Source of the DNA: CAYMAZ01 sp964428185
GTDB taxonomy: Bacteria > Bacteroidota > Bacteroidia > Bacteroidales > DTU049
Assembly (NCBI GenBank): GCA_964428185.1
Contig: CAYRXH010000096.1
Location: 1 to 8,859 of the forward strand
Direction: 5' to 3'
Length of the DNA: 8,859 nt
Within the stretch, counting starts at the first letter, position 1. Every line of letters starts with the position of its first letter. The position numbers and the translations under genes are program-made. The notes below the pieces were generated by a model. The model was not told where the DNA came from and searched no databases. It saw nothing but the letters and a program-made list of their open reading frames with translations. Shown in pieces: positions 1-6,851 of this stretch.

Positions 1-1013
1 TTGCCAAAATTCTGATAGAAATCTTTTTGTTCAGGGTCATGAAAATGTAAAAGATTCCGCGAAATATGATTGACCCATGCATTTCTTATCTGGGACAAGG
101 CAAACTGGAGATATTGTTTCTGCTTTTCGCGTCCAAGTTCGCGAAAAAAGACTGACTGTTCAAGAATCAATCGGGTATCCTGTTTGTAACATGCCCTCAT
201 CCAGTCAATAAAACGGCTCATATAGTCTGAAGTTTTATCTTCCTGATTCATTGCTTCAAGAATTGTTGCCAGATTATTGTCATATTTATCTGCCAGTCTG
301 ATATTGAACTGAGTCTCAGTACTGTGATTTTTTTCCAGATATTCTGTAATTTCCAAAGCCTTCAGTCTTGGAAGTTTTAGTATCTGCACCCTCGACAGGA
401 TGGTGTCGAGCACCTGACCCGGGTTGTTGGATACCATCAGAAATAAGGTTTTATCAGGTGGTTCTTCAAGGATTTTCAATATTTTCGGAGCAGCTGAATA
501 GTATAGTTTCTCTATCATCCATATAATCATGATTTTATATTCCCCTTCATAGGTTTTATAACTCAGGGTATTCAGGATTTCGTTGCATTCTTCGGCAGAA
601 ATGATGCCCTGTTTTTCCATGTCAATGAATTCAAACCATTGGTTGAGGGTGACATAAGGAGATTTCTCACTGAGAAACTGACGCCAGTTGGGCATAAAAT
701 CACGACTGATTCCTTTCTTCACTGACTTGGTTTCGTTAATAGGAAAGACAAAGTGTAAATCAGGATGAATCAGTTTATTGCTTTTCAAACAAGAAGCGCA
801 TTCACCACAGGAATCTCCATGGAGTTCTACATCATCACTGAAGTATTGTTTGTTTGTACAATTTACAAACTGAGCATATGCAAGGGCAAGCGCAAGGCTT
901 CCAGATCCTTCAGTACCTGTAAACAATTGAGCATGACTGATTCTGCCGTCTCTTACATTTGAAACGATCCTGTTGATAATCTCTTTCTGTCCTGCAATGT
1001 CGGCAAATTTCAT
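1..1013 (-). CDS. holB: DNA polymerase III subunit delta' (clamp loader), 3' end beyond the window
   Basis: This is the delta' subunit of the clamp-loader complex, which helps load the sliding clamp on DNA in the replisome. My translation from the ATG at 1013-1011 gives 337 uninterrupted codons before the left edge. The C-terminal end is missing; I would expect a few tens more residues. The protein opens with MKFADIAGQKEI, followed by an AAA+ P-loop region at residues 33-40 (GTEGSGSL) in which the Walker A lysine is replaced by serine, as expected for a non-hydrolysing delta' subunit. Four cysteines (C52, C69, C72, C75; GDSCGECASC) form the zinc-binding module typical of clamp-loader subunits. 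KILKILEEPP at 177-186 and the sensor-like SRVQ at 207-210 match the DnaX/delta' family. It starts 1 base after the aspS stop, so the two genes are almost certainly co-transcribed. The identification is from recognised motifs, not a database search. Confidence 0.9.
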   Translation of the reverse strand, partial: MKFADIAGQKEIINRIVSNVRDGRISHAQLFTGTEGSGSLALALAYAQFVNCTNKQYFSDDVELHGDSCGECASCLKSNKLIHPDLHFVFPINETKSVKKGISRDFMPNWRQFLSEKSPYVTLNQWFEFIDMEKQGIISAEECNEILNTLSYKTYEGEYKIMIIWMIEKLYYSAAPKILKILEEPPDKTLFLMVSNNPGQVLDTILSRVQILKLPRLKALEITEYLEKNHSTETQFNIRLADKYDNNLATILEAMNQEDKTSDYMSRFIDWMRACYKQDTRLILEQSVFFRELGREKQKQYLQFALSQIRNAWVNHISRNLLHFHDPEQKDFYQNFG

Positions 1014-1014
1014 G

Positions 1015-2778
1015 TTACTTGTCGTTCTCAGAAGGTTTTAATGAAATACCAAGTTCTTCAAGCTGTAAAGCACTCACTCCTGAAGGTGCATCTAACATCA
1101 TATCTCTTCCCTGATTATTCTTGGGAAAGGCAATAAAATCCCTGATGGTTTCATGTCCTCCAAGGAGTGCTGCAAACCGATCAAAGCCTAGGGCAATTCC
1201 ACCGTGTGGAGGAGCCCCATAGCGGAATGCATTGAGAAGAAATCCAAATTGTTTTTCAGCCTCTTCGTGAGTGAAACCCAGAACCTGAAACATCGTTTCC
1301 TGCAATTTTCTGTCATGAATCCTTATTGATCCGCCACCAACTTCAACGCCGTTAATTACAAGGTCGTATGCATTGGCTTTCACAACTCCCGGATTGGTTT
1401 TCAGCAATTCAATATCCTGATCGACAGGTGATGTGAATGGATGATGCATGGCAAAATACCTGCCGACTTCCTCATCAAATTCAAGAAGTGGAAAGTCGAG
1501 AACCCAGCAAAGTTTATATGTATCCGGATTTCTCAGTCCGAGCTCATCACCCAGTTTGAGTCTGAGTTCGCCGGCTGCCTTTAATGTTTTGTGCTTGTCT
1601 CCTGAAAGTATCAGCAGCAGGTCGGTTTGATTTCCACCACATGCTTCCATCCAGGCTTTCAGATCGGATTCTTCATAAAACTTATCTACTGATGATTTTA
1701 ATCCTGCTTCCTGATCCCATTTGACCCAGACAAGACCTCCGGCACCTATCTGAGGTCGTTTGACAAATTCTGTCAGAGCATCCAGTTGTTTCCTGCTGAA
1801 TGAAGCAGCTGATGGTATGCAAATGGTACACACAAATTCTGCAGAATTAAAAACCTGAAAATCTTTGTGTTGTGAAATCGAGGTAATATCATTGATAGAC
1901 AATCCAAACCGGAGATCAGGCTTGTCGCTTCCGTATGAATTCATTGCTTCGTCCCATGTTATTCTCTCAATGGTGCCGATGTCAATATTTTTGATTTTTT
2001 TGAAAACATGAGAGACAAGACCTTCAAATGTTTTGAGCACATCATCCCTGTTGACAAATGACATTTCACAATCAATTTGCGTAAATTCAGGTTGCCTGTC
2101 GGCCCGTAGGTCCTCATCTCTGAAGCATCTGACAATCTGATAATATCGGTCAAAACCAGCAACCATAAGGAGTTGTTTAAATGTCTGCGGAGACTGTGGT
2201 AGGGCGTAAAATGCACCCTGGTTCATTCGCGAAGGGACAATGAAATCACGGGCACCTTCGGGGGTAGATTTAATGAGAAACGGTGTTTCAATTTCAAGGA
2301 AATTCTCTGAATTGAGATAGTTTCTGACTTCAGTAGCCAGCTGATGGCGAAGGATAATATTTTTTTTCACTGGGTCTCGTCTGAGATCAAGATAGCGGTA
2401 TTTCATCCGCAGTTCATCGCCTCCGTCGGTTTCATTTTCAAGGGTAAAAGGAGGTATTTCAGCAGAACTGAGAACAGAAAAGTCGCTCACAAGGATCTCA
2501 ATATCTCCGGTAGCAATGTCAGGATTCTTATTGCTTCTCTCTCTGACCATACCGCAAGCCTGAACCACAAATTCCCGGTTGATCTGACGAGCCTGCTGGC
2601 AAAGAGTACTGTTTTCTCCTTCATCAAAGACCAACTGGGTAATTCCATATCTGTCGCGAAGATCTATAAATATCATTCCTCCGAATGGTCTTACTCTGAA
2701 GGCCCAGCCTGCCAGAGTAACGTTCTTTCCGATATCTGCACTTCTCAGTTCACCGCAATGATTTGTTCTGTATGTCAT
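1015..2778 (-). CDS. aspS: Aspartyl-tRNA synthetase
   Basis: Cytosolic class II synthetase that charges tRNA-Asp with aspartate using ATP. It is 587 residues, the normal length for the bacterial type. Regions in order: N-terminal OB-fold anticodon-binding domain (about 1-110, with CGELR and GGMIFIDLRDRYG); flipping loop TPEGARDF (172-179); QSPQ (195-198); class II motif 2, FRDEDLRADRQPEF (219-232); bacterial GAD insertion (about 290-420); AMHHPFTSP (443-451); GGGSIRIHD (481-489); and motif 3, GGIALGFDRF (526-535). All expected catalytic motifs are intact. Residue 32, where non-discriminating AspRS enzymes such as that of Pseudomonas carry histidine, is phenylalanine, so I lean weakly to a discriminating enzyme. 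The start is the first ATG of the frame and sits at the family's usual N-terminus. The gene leads the aspS-holB pair, with a promoter-like box 27 bases upstream. Confidence 0.97.
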   Translation of the reverse strand: MTYRTNHCGELRSADIGKNVTLAGWAFRVRPFGGMIFIDLRDRYGITQLVFDEGENSTLCQQARQINREFVVQACGMVRERSNKNPDIATGDIEILVSDFSVLSSAEIPPFTLENETDGGDELRMKYRYLDLRRDPVKKNIILRHQLATEVRNYLNSENFLEIETPFLIKSTPEGARDFIVPSRMNQGAFYALPQSPQTFKQLLMVAGFDRYYQIVRCFRDEDLRADRQPEFTQIDCEMSFVNRDDVLKTFEGLVSHVFKKIKNIDIGTIERITWDEAMNSYGSDKPDLRFGLSINDITSISQHKDFQVFNSAEFVCTICIPSAASFSRKQLDALTEFVKRPQIGAGGLVWVKWDQEAGLKSSVDKFYEESDLKAWMEACGGNQTDLLLILSGDKHKTLKAAGELRLKLGDELGLRNPDTYKLCWVLDFPLLEFDEEVGRYFAMHHPFTSPVDQDIELLKTNPGVVKANAYDLVINGVEVGGGSIRIHDRKLQETMFQVLGFTHEEAEKQFGFLLNAFRYGAPPHGGIALGFDRFAALLGGHETIRDFIAFPKNNQGRDMMLDAPSGVSALQLEELGISLKPSENDK

Positions 2779-2794
2779 GAAATTCTGGTTTTTT

Positions 2795-2801
2795 CTCCTT
2801 T
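2795..2801 (-). promoter_or_regulatory. Shine-Dalgarno-like AAAGGAG upstream of aspS, probably not used
   Basis: Reading the minus strand, AAAGGAG lies upstream of the aspS ATG but 16 bases away, much farther than the usual 5-9. If the TAnnTTCG box at 2813-2806 is the promoter, transcription would start almost inside this sequence, so it would sit at the extreme 5' end of the message. Bacteroidota generally depend little on Shine-Dalgarno pairing. I list it because it is the best such match near any start in the window, not because I think it directs initiation. Confidence 0.2.
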
Positions 2802-2805
2802 GCTG

Positions 2806-2813
2806 CGAAATTA
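2806..2813 (-). promoter_or_regulatory. Putative -7 promoter box for aspS-holB (TAATTTCG)
   Basis: On the minus strand the sequence TAATTTCG, followed by CA, fits the Bacteroidota housekeeping sigma -7 element TAnnTTTG with C for the third T of the TTTG part. It ends 27 bases before the aspS ATG. I see no clear -33 TTG/TTTG element at the expected distance, so the call rests on this box, its position, and the similarity to the boxes before the propeller gene and kdsA. Confidence 0.5.
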
Positions 2814-2924
2814 CATAATTTATCCCGATGTATCATTTGGATTGTTTTGCCATTCCTCATAAATTTTCAACTGTTATTCATCTCATTGTTAAAAACTTTT
2901 ATCAATAAAGACCCAAATAAATCA

Positions 2925-2932
2925 TATTTTCG
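2925..2932 (+). promoter_or_regulatory. Putative -7 promoter box for the propeller-exonuclease-FAH operon (TATTTTCG)
   Basis: TATTTTCG followed by CA fits the Bacteroidota TAnnTTTG-type -7 element. It ends 26 bases before the ATG at 2959. It lies too close to the alternative GTG at 2944 (11 bases) to leave a normal leader, which supports the ATG start. No convincing -33 element is visible at the usual spacing. The box is also back-to-back with the divergent aspS promoter region. Confidence 0.5.
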
Positions 2933-2958
2933 CAACCTTAAATGTGCATTTATCTGCT

Positions 2959-4674
2959 ATGAAATACAGATTGATATTTTTTATTTTATTCTTTGGATTC
3001 AGTTTTCTGTCCATTGCCCAGACTGAGGAACCCACATCAAAAAGGGCAGCCAGAGGGTTTTTAAATTACAGTAATTACCGTCAGGCATTGCAGGAATTTA
3101 TGAAACTGTTGAAAACTGATAGCTTGAATATTGAATACAATCATAGTATTGGTTTGTGTCATCTTGAAACCAATATTGATAAATCCAAGGCAATTCCATA
3201 TTTAGAGTGGGTTGTCAAACAACCAAGAGCAAATCCATCGGCCTGGTATGATCTTGGAAGAGCGTATGCTGTCAATTATATGTTCGCTGAGGCAATTATT
3301 GCATTCAATCAATACAAAAAGGCGGTTCCTAAGGATGAAAATTATATTTCAGCCAGCCGGTGGATTGAGATGTGCCAGAATGCTGAAGAAATGGTAAAGT
3401 TTCCTGTGAACGTAACATTTCAGAATCTTGGCCCTGATATTAATTCAGATGCCCCTGATATGAACCCCTTTATTACTGCTGATGAAACCTTTCTTGTGTT
3501 TACTACTAAGCGAACAGGGAATGTCGGAGGATGGCTTGATTATGACGGTTTTTATACATCAGATATCATGTATTCCCAGTCGAAACGTGGGGAATGGCAA
3601 AAACCAAGACGACTCCCGAATACTGTCAATACAGCTGTGGTAGAGGAATCAGTAGGGATGTCACCGGATGGTTCACATCTTTTTGTGTATATGGAGAATT
3701 TTACCGCAAGCGGGGACGTGTATCTCTCCTTGAAAACAGGAAGAAGCTTTAACAGGGTAGAACCCCTGGGGAGAAACATCAACACCAAGGATCTTGAAAC
3801 CTCAGCCTGCATTGCTCCAAATAAAAAAATCCTTTTCTTTACCGCATCCCTTCCCGGATCATTTGGTGGAACGGATATTTATTATTCTCTGAAACTTCCA
3901 AACGGTGAATGGGGTGTTCCGGTCAATGCTGGAAATGTTATTAATACTCCTTTTGATGAAGAATTTCCATACCTCGCTCCCGATGGAAAAACATTCTATT
4001 TCTCATCTACCGGACATAATTCAATGGGAGGTTTTGATGTGTTCAGATCTACATGGAACCGTGAAAAAATGTCATTTACTCAAGCTGTAAATATTGGATA
4101 TCCACTGAATACACCTGATAATAATTTTTCCTTCTCAGTTTCCAAGTCCGGCCGATTTGCTTATGTTTCTGCTTTCAAACCTGACTCATACGGAGACCTT
4201 GATATCTACAGAGTTACTCTGAATGATGTTCCCCCTCCTCTCCACTTCATCTCCGGTTTGATAATGAACCCTGATTCTTCTCATATCTTTTCTGATTATA
4301 ACAAATATGTTGATCAGAAAACCAGTTTATTGTTCTTCCTGGATACCATGAAATTTCGAAACACCGTTTATGATACACTAAGAGTTGAAGCTGCATATCC
4401 GGGTATATTTGAAAAATTGCATCAGTTGGATAGCCTGATTTTGTTAAAGCCCTCAGTCACTATCTATTTGAGAGATTTTAATACCGATGAGAATATTGGA
4501 ATTTACAGGCCCAATGTGTTTACCGGCAGATATGTGATGATCCTTCCTCCCGGAAAATATAAGGTGAGTTACATAGGAAATACATTTAAAACTGTCATTC
4601 AGGAACTTGAACTCCCTGATTATGAAACATATAGTGAAGAACAAATTATCAATGTTGTCCTTCACAGTGAATAA
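2959..4674 (+). CDS. Secreted TPR and PD40 beta-propeller protein (PorE-like architecture without OmpA domain)
   Basis: A 571-residue exported protein of unproven function. Residues 1-20 form a classical signal peptide (MKYR, a phenylalanine-rich core, then LSIA before Q21). There is no lipobox cysteine, so a periplasmic or secreted protein is expected. Residues about 24-145 look like TPR helices (for example NPSAWYDLGRAYAVNYMFAEA, starting at 92). Residues about 165-420 hold five PD40/WD40-like blades, recognisable by F/M-SPDG and D-I/V-Y repeats: SPDG at 235-238, GGTDIYYS at 303-310, APDGKTFYFSS at 340-350, GGFDVFRS at 357-364, GDLDIYRV at 412-419. The C-terminal part ends with TGRYVMILPPGKYKVSY (522-538), resembling a carboxypeptidase-regulatory-like fold. 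This order matches PorE-type proteins of type IX secretion and gliding machinery, but the OmpA-like peptidoglycan-binding domain is absent. An in-frame GTG at 2944 is possible, but the ATG at 2959 gives a proper signal peptide. First gene of a three-gene set. Confidence 0.85.
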   Translation: MKYRLIFFILFFGFSFLSIAQTEEPTSKRAARGFLNYSNYRQALQEFMKLLKTDSLNIEYNHSIGLCHLETNIDKSKAIPYLEWVVKQPRANPSAWYDLGRAYAVNYMFAEAIIAFNQYKKAVPKDENYISASRWIEMCQNAEEMVKFPVNVTFQNLGPDINSDAPDMNPFITADETFLVFTTKRTGNVGGWLDYDGFYTSDIMYSQSKRGEWQKPRRLPNTVNTAVVEESVGMSPDGSHLFVYMENFTASGDVYLSLKTGRSFNRVEPLGRNINTKDLETSACIAPNKKILFFTASLPGSFGGTDIYYSLKLPNGEWGVPVNAGNVINTPFDEEFPYLAPDGKTFYFSSTGHNSMGGFDVFRSTWNREKMSFTQAVNIGYPLNTPDNNFSFSVSKSGRFAYVSAFKPDSYGDLDIYRVTLNDVPPPLHFISGLIMNPDSSHIFSDYNKYVDQKTSLLFFLDTMKFRNTVYDTLRVEAAYPGIFEKLHQLDSLILLKPSVTIYLRDFNTDENIGIYRPNVFTGRYVMILPPGKYKVSYIGNTFKTVIQELELPDYETYSEEQIINVVLHSE

Positions 4675-4675
4675 T

Positions 4676-5500
4676 ATGAAACAATTACAACTTAAAAAAC
4701 CAATTGTATTTTTTGATCTTGAGACTACCGGACTTGAAATTGCTTCGGCACGTATTGTTGAGATCAGCATGTTAAAAATTCACGTTTCCGGAAAGCAGGA
4801 GATTCTCACATTGAGAATTAATCCTGAGATCCCGATTCCTGATGAAGCATTCAGAATTCACGGAATTTCGGATGATGATGTGAAAAATGAGATGCCCTTC
4901 AGGCAGCTTGCGCAGAAAATTTCTGCCTTTATAGGGACTTCAGATCTTGCAGGTTATAATATCCTTAGATTTGATCTGCCGCTGCTTGCAGAGGAATTTC
5001 TGAGAGCTGGAATCATGTTTGATGTCAGCAGCAGATCTGTTATTGATGTTCAGAATATCTTTCACAAGATGGAACCGCGCACATTATCAGCTGCCTACAG
5101 GTTTTATTGTCATGATGAACTGATTAATGCTCATTCTGCTGAAGCAGATACTCTGGCAACCTACAATGTGCTGGTGGCACAGATAGAGAGATATCAAGGT
5201 GTTGTTGTTGAGGAAAACGGGAAAACCATTGAGCCTGTGGTCAATGATATGGATCAGTTGGGTAAGTTTTTCGTACAGAAGAAATTTGCTGATCTTGCCG
5301 GTCATATAGTTTTTAATGATCAGGATGAGCCTGTTTTTAATTTCGGGAAGTACAAAGGACATACTGTTGCATCGGTTTTTCAGCGTGAACCCCAGTATTA
5401 TGACTGGATCATGAAAAGTAATTTCCCTGAATATACAAAGCGTATTGTTCAGATTTTGTATATGAAAAAATTCGGCAATTCAGGATTTTCCATTTCATAA
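4676..5500 (+). CDS. DEDDh 3'-5' exonuclease (DnaQ/epsilon-like) with DUF3820-like C-terminal domain
   Basis: A 274-residue cytosolic nuclease expected to remove nucleotides from 3' ends using two metal ions. The exonuclease fold covers about residues 8-172 and has every catalytic residue of the DEDDh class: D14 and E16 in FDLETTG (Exo I), D100 in NILRFDLPLL (Exo II), and H153 and D158 in HSAEADTLAT (Exo III). A second small domain at about 220-262 (FNFGKYKGHTVASVF, then YYDWIMKSNFP) resembles the DUF3820 family that often follows such exonucleases. The start is the ATG at 4676, 1 base after the propeller-gene stop. The open frame reaches back to 4607 but would overlap that gene, and the extra residues look unrelated to the family. 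Whether it proofreads for a polymerase, or acts on RNA or in repair, cannot be told from sequence. The link to the secreted neighbour is probably only co-transcription. Confidence 0.88.
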   Translation: MKQLQLKKPIVFFDLETTGLEIASARIVEISMLKIHVSGKQEILTLRINPEIPIPDEAFRIHGISDDDVKNEMPFRQLAQKISAFIGTSDLAGYNILRFDLPLLAEEFLRAGIMFDVSSRSVIDVQNIFHKMEPRTLSAAYRFYCHDELINAHSAEADTLATYNVLVAQIERYQGVVVEENGKTIEPVVNDMDQLGKFFVQKKFADLAGHIVFNDQDEPVFNFGKYKGHTVASVFQREPQYYDWIMKSNFPEYTKRIVQILYMKKFGNSGFSIS

Positions 5501-5515
5501 CCCAATTGTAGTGCA

Positions 5516-6127
5516 ATGAAGATTATTTGTATCGGAAGGAACTATAAAGATCATATTTCAGAACTGAAGAATGAAAAACCGGATGAGCCGTTGTTTTTTA
5601 TGAAGCCAGATACAGCACTAATTCCCAAAAATCTGCCGTTTTATATTCCAGAGTTCTCCAGTAAAATTCATTATGAAATTGAGATTGTGCTGAAAATCTG
5701 TAAGGTAGGAAAGCACATTAAGAAGCGATTTGCCCACAACTATTTTAATCAGATTGCCATTGGAATAGATTTTACTGCAAGAGATGTACAGGAAAAATGT
5801 CGTAGTAAAGGATTGCCTTGGGAGCCTGCCAAAGCCTTTGATTTTTCAGCTCCGGTGAGCAGGTTCTTTCCAGTGAGCGATTTTCATGATATCCTGAATC
5901 TTGATTTCAGGCTTGAAAAGAATGGAAATATTGTACAAAAGGGGAATACATCCCAGATGATATTCGGATTTGATGAAATCATTGCTCATATCTCAAAATA
6001 TGTTACTCTGAAAAACGGCGATCTTATTTTTACCGGTACCCCTGAAGGGGTTGGACTCGTGAAAGAAGATGATGTGCTGAAAGGATTTCTGGCAGATCAA
6101 CACGTGCTGACTGTGAAAGTGAAATAA
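5516..6127 (+). CDS. Fumarylacetoacetate hydrolase family protein, FAHD1-like (acylpyruvase/oxaloacetate decarboxylase type)
   Basis: A compact 203-residue member of the FAH family, close in length and motifs to FAHD1. That enzyme cleaves acylpyruvates and decarboxylates oxaloacetate in a Mg2+-dependent way. Visible features: N-terminal CIGRNYKDHISE, with H13 and E16 at the positions of the FAHD1 catalytic His-Glu pair; metal ligands E54 and E56 in HYEIEI and D85 in GIDFTARDVQ; KGLPWEPAKAFD (98-109), with the lysine (K106) that corresponds to the substrate-contacting one; and the family signature FTGTPEGVG at 172-180. Nothing is missing or truncated. It follows the exonuclease by 15 bases and is likely co-transcribed. 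The precise substrate is not decided by sequence; oxaloacetate removal as a housekeeping or metabolite-repair job is plausible. It faces the HAD gene tail to tail, with only 16 bases between the stop codons and no hairpin-plus-T-run terminator that I can find. Confidence 0.9.
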   Translation: MKIICIGRNYKDHISELKNEKPDEPLFFMKPDTALIPKNLPFYIPEFSSKIHYEIEIVLKICKVGKHIKKRFAHNYFNQIAIGIDFTARDVQEKCRSKGLPWEPAKAFDFSAPVSRFFPVSDFHDILNLDFRLEKNGNIVQKGNTSQMIFGFDEIIAHISKYVTLKNGDLIFTGTPEGVGLVKEDDVLKGFLADQHVLTVKVK

Positions 6128-6143
6128 TGGGTTCCTAGTTGAA

Positions 6144-6851
6144 TCAGATGGTGGTTTCAATAATTTTTTTGTCAGATTTGTGGTAAAAAGTACTGATGAT
6201 CTGATTGCGTTGTGAAAGGTATTCGGTATACTTATCTGAAAAAGCAATACGCTGGTCAAGAACTTCATTGTATTTGCCGGTCAGTCCCAGCAACAGTTCG
6301 CAAATTTCCCTCACAGCCTGTTCTTCGGAAGTATGGGCAGTAATATAATCTGCCAGTCCATGCTGAAGCACATACTGGGTAAAAAGCGGACTTGATGTTC
6401 GCTTAACAAGGAATGACAATCCGGCATGTTTTGCTGCTGGTGCGTCCAGAATATCATCAAAAACGAACAGCATCTGAGATGCCCTGAGGTCGAAAACTTC
6501 ACGGATGTGCTCAAGAGCTTCCTTTTTTGACTTAAAATTGAAATATACAGAATGAAAATGTTCACGTTTGGCAAGTTCAAATGCTGTATCATTGATCTGC
6601 CCTGTTATGATTCCTGTGAAAGGCACTACGCCCGTTTCCAGCCAGATGGCAAATCGAAGCATATTGATGCCCATGCTGTCAATTTCAGAAAAGGTAGAAG
6701 GATGATCAGCGCTTTTGGTGCCGTTGTTGAAAACACCATCCCAGTCGAAAAGCAAGCCTCTGATGTTCTGAAGTTTCTTTCCGATTGAGTCGGGTTTTGT
6801 AATAAATTCTCCCCCAAGATCAGAAAAAATTCCTGCAACCTGTTTTGTCAT
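6144..6851 (-). CDS. KdsC-like HAD phosphatase (probable 3-deoxy-ulosonate phosphate phosphatase)
   Basis: A 235-residue cap-less HAD-family protein resembling KdsC, which dephosphorylates Kdo 8-phosphate. Motif I is FDWDGVFNNG (35-44; nucleophile D36, acid/base D38). Motif II is T83 in IITGQ. The motif III lysine is probably K110 in FKSKKEAL. Motif IV is FDDILDAP (131-138; D132, D133, D136). The region ADYIT...AVREICELLLGLTGKYNEV (167 to 197) aligns by eye with the end of E. coli KdsC. It differs from classical KdsC in three ways: the RDGxGI motif reads EIDSMGINML; the GGxGAVRE loop is SEEQAVRE, with a short insertion before it; and there is a tail of about 35 residues after the point where E. 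coli KdsC stops. Its ATG overlaps the stop of the transaldolase-CBS gene (ATGA), implying translational coupling and a shared pathway. The substrate may be Kdo 8-phosphate or a related 3-deoxy sugar acid phosphate, so I give no gene symbol. Confidence 0.8.
   Translation of the reverse strand: MTKQVAGIFSDLGGEFITKPDSIGKKLQNIRGLLFDWDGVFNNGTKSADHPSTFSEIDSMGINMLRFAIWLETGVVPFTGIITGQINDTAFELAKREHFHSVYFNFKSKKEALEHIREVFDLRASQMLFVFDDILDAPAAKHAGLSFLVKRTSSPLFTQYVLQHGLADYITAHTSEEQAVREICELLLGLTGKYNEVLDQRIAFSDKYTEYLSQRNQIISTFYHKSDKKIIETTI

Noticed and set aside
765..962. 65-codon plus-strand open frame at the left end
   Set aside because: It is antisense to the zinc-module and P-loop region of holB and shows no family similarity.
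33..1013. Assigning the left gene as dnaX (tau/gamma) because of its AAA+ and zinc module
   Set aside because: The Walker A lysine is replaced (GTEGSGSL), the length and spacing fit delta', and DnaX would keep an intact GKT P-loop.
2344..2862. 172-codon plus-strand open frame
   Set aside because: It lies antisense to aspS, whose class II synthetase motifs are complete there. The translation has no recognisable features.
2944..2958. Upstream GTG start for the propeller gene (five extra codons)
   Set aside because: The ATG at 2959 begins a textbook signal peptide (MKYR followed by a hydrophobic core). The GTG would put polar residues ahead of it and would lie only 11 bases after the promoter-like box.
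4607..4675. Extended start for the exonuclease overlapping the propeller gene
   Set aside because: The extra 23 residues lie inside another gene and have no family counterpart. The ATG at 4676, right after the previous stop, leaves a normal lead-in to FDLETTG.
6128..6143. Bidirectional terminator between the convergent FAH and HAD genes
   Set aside because: I looked for an inverted repeat with a T-run in and around these 16 bases and found none. The T-run near 6163 lies within the HAD gene without a stem.
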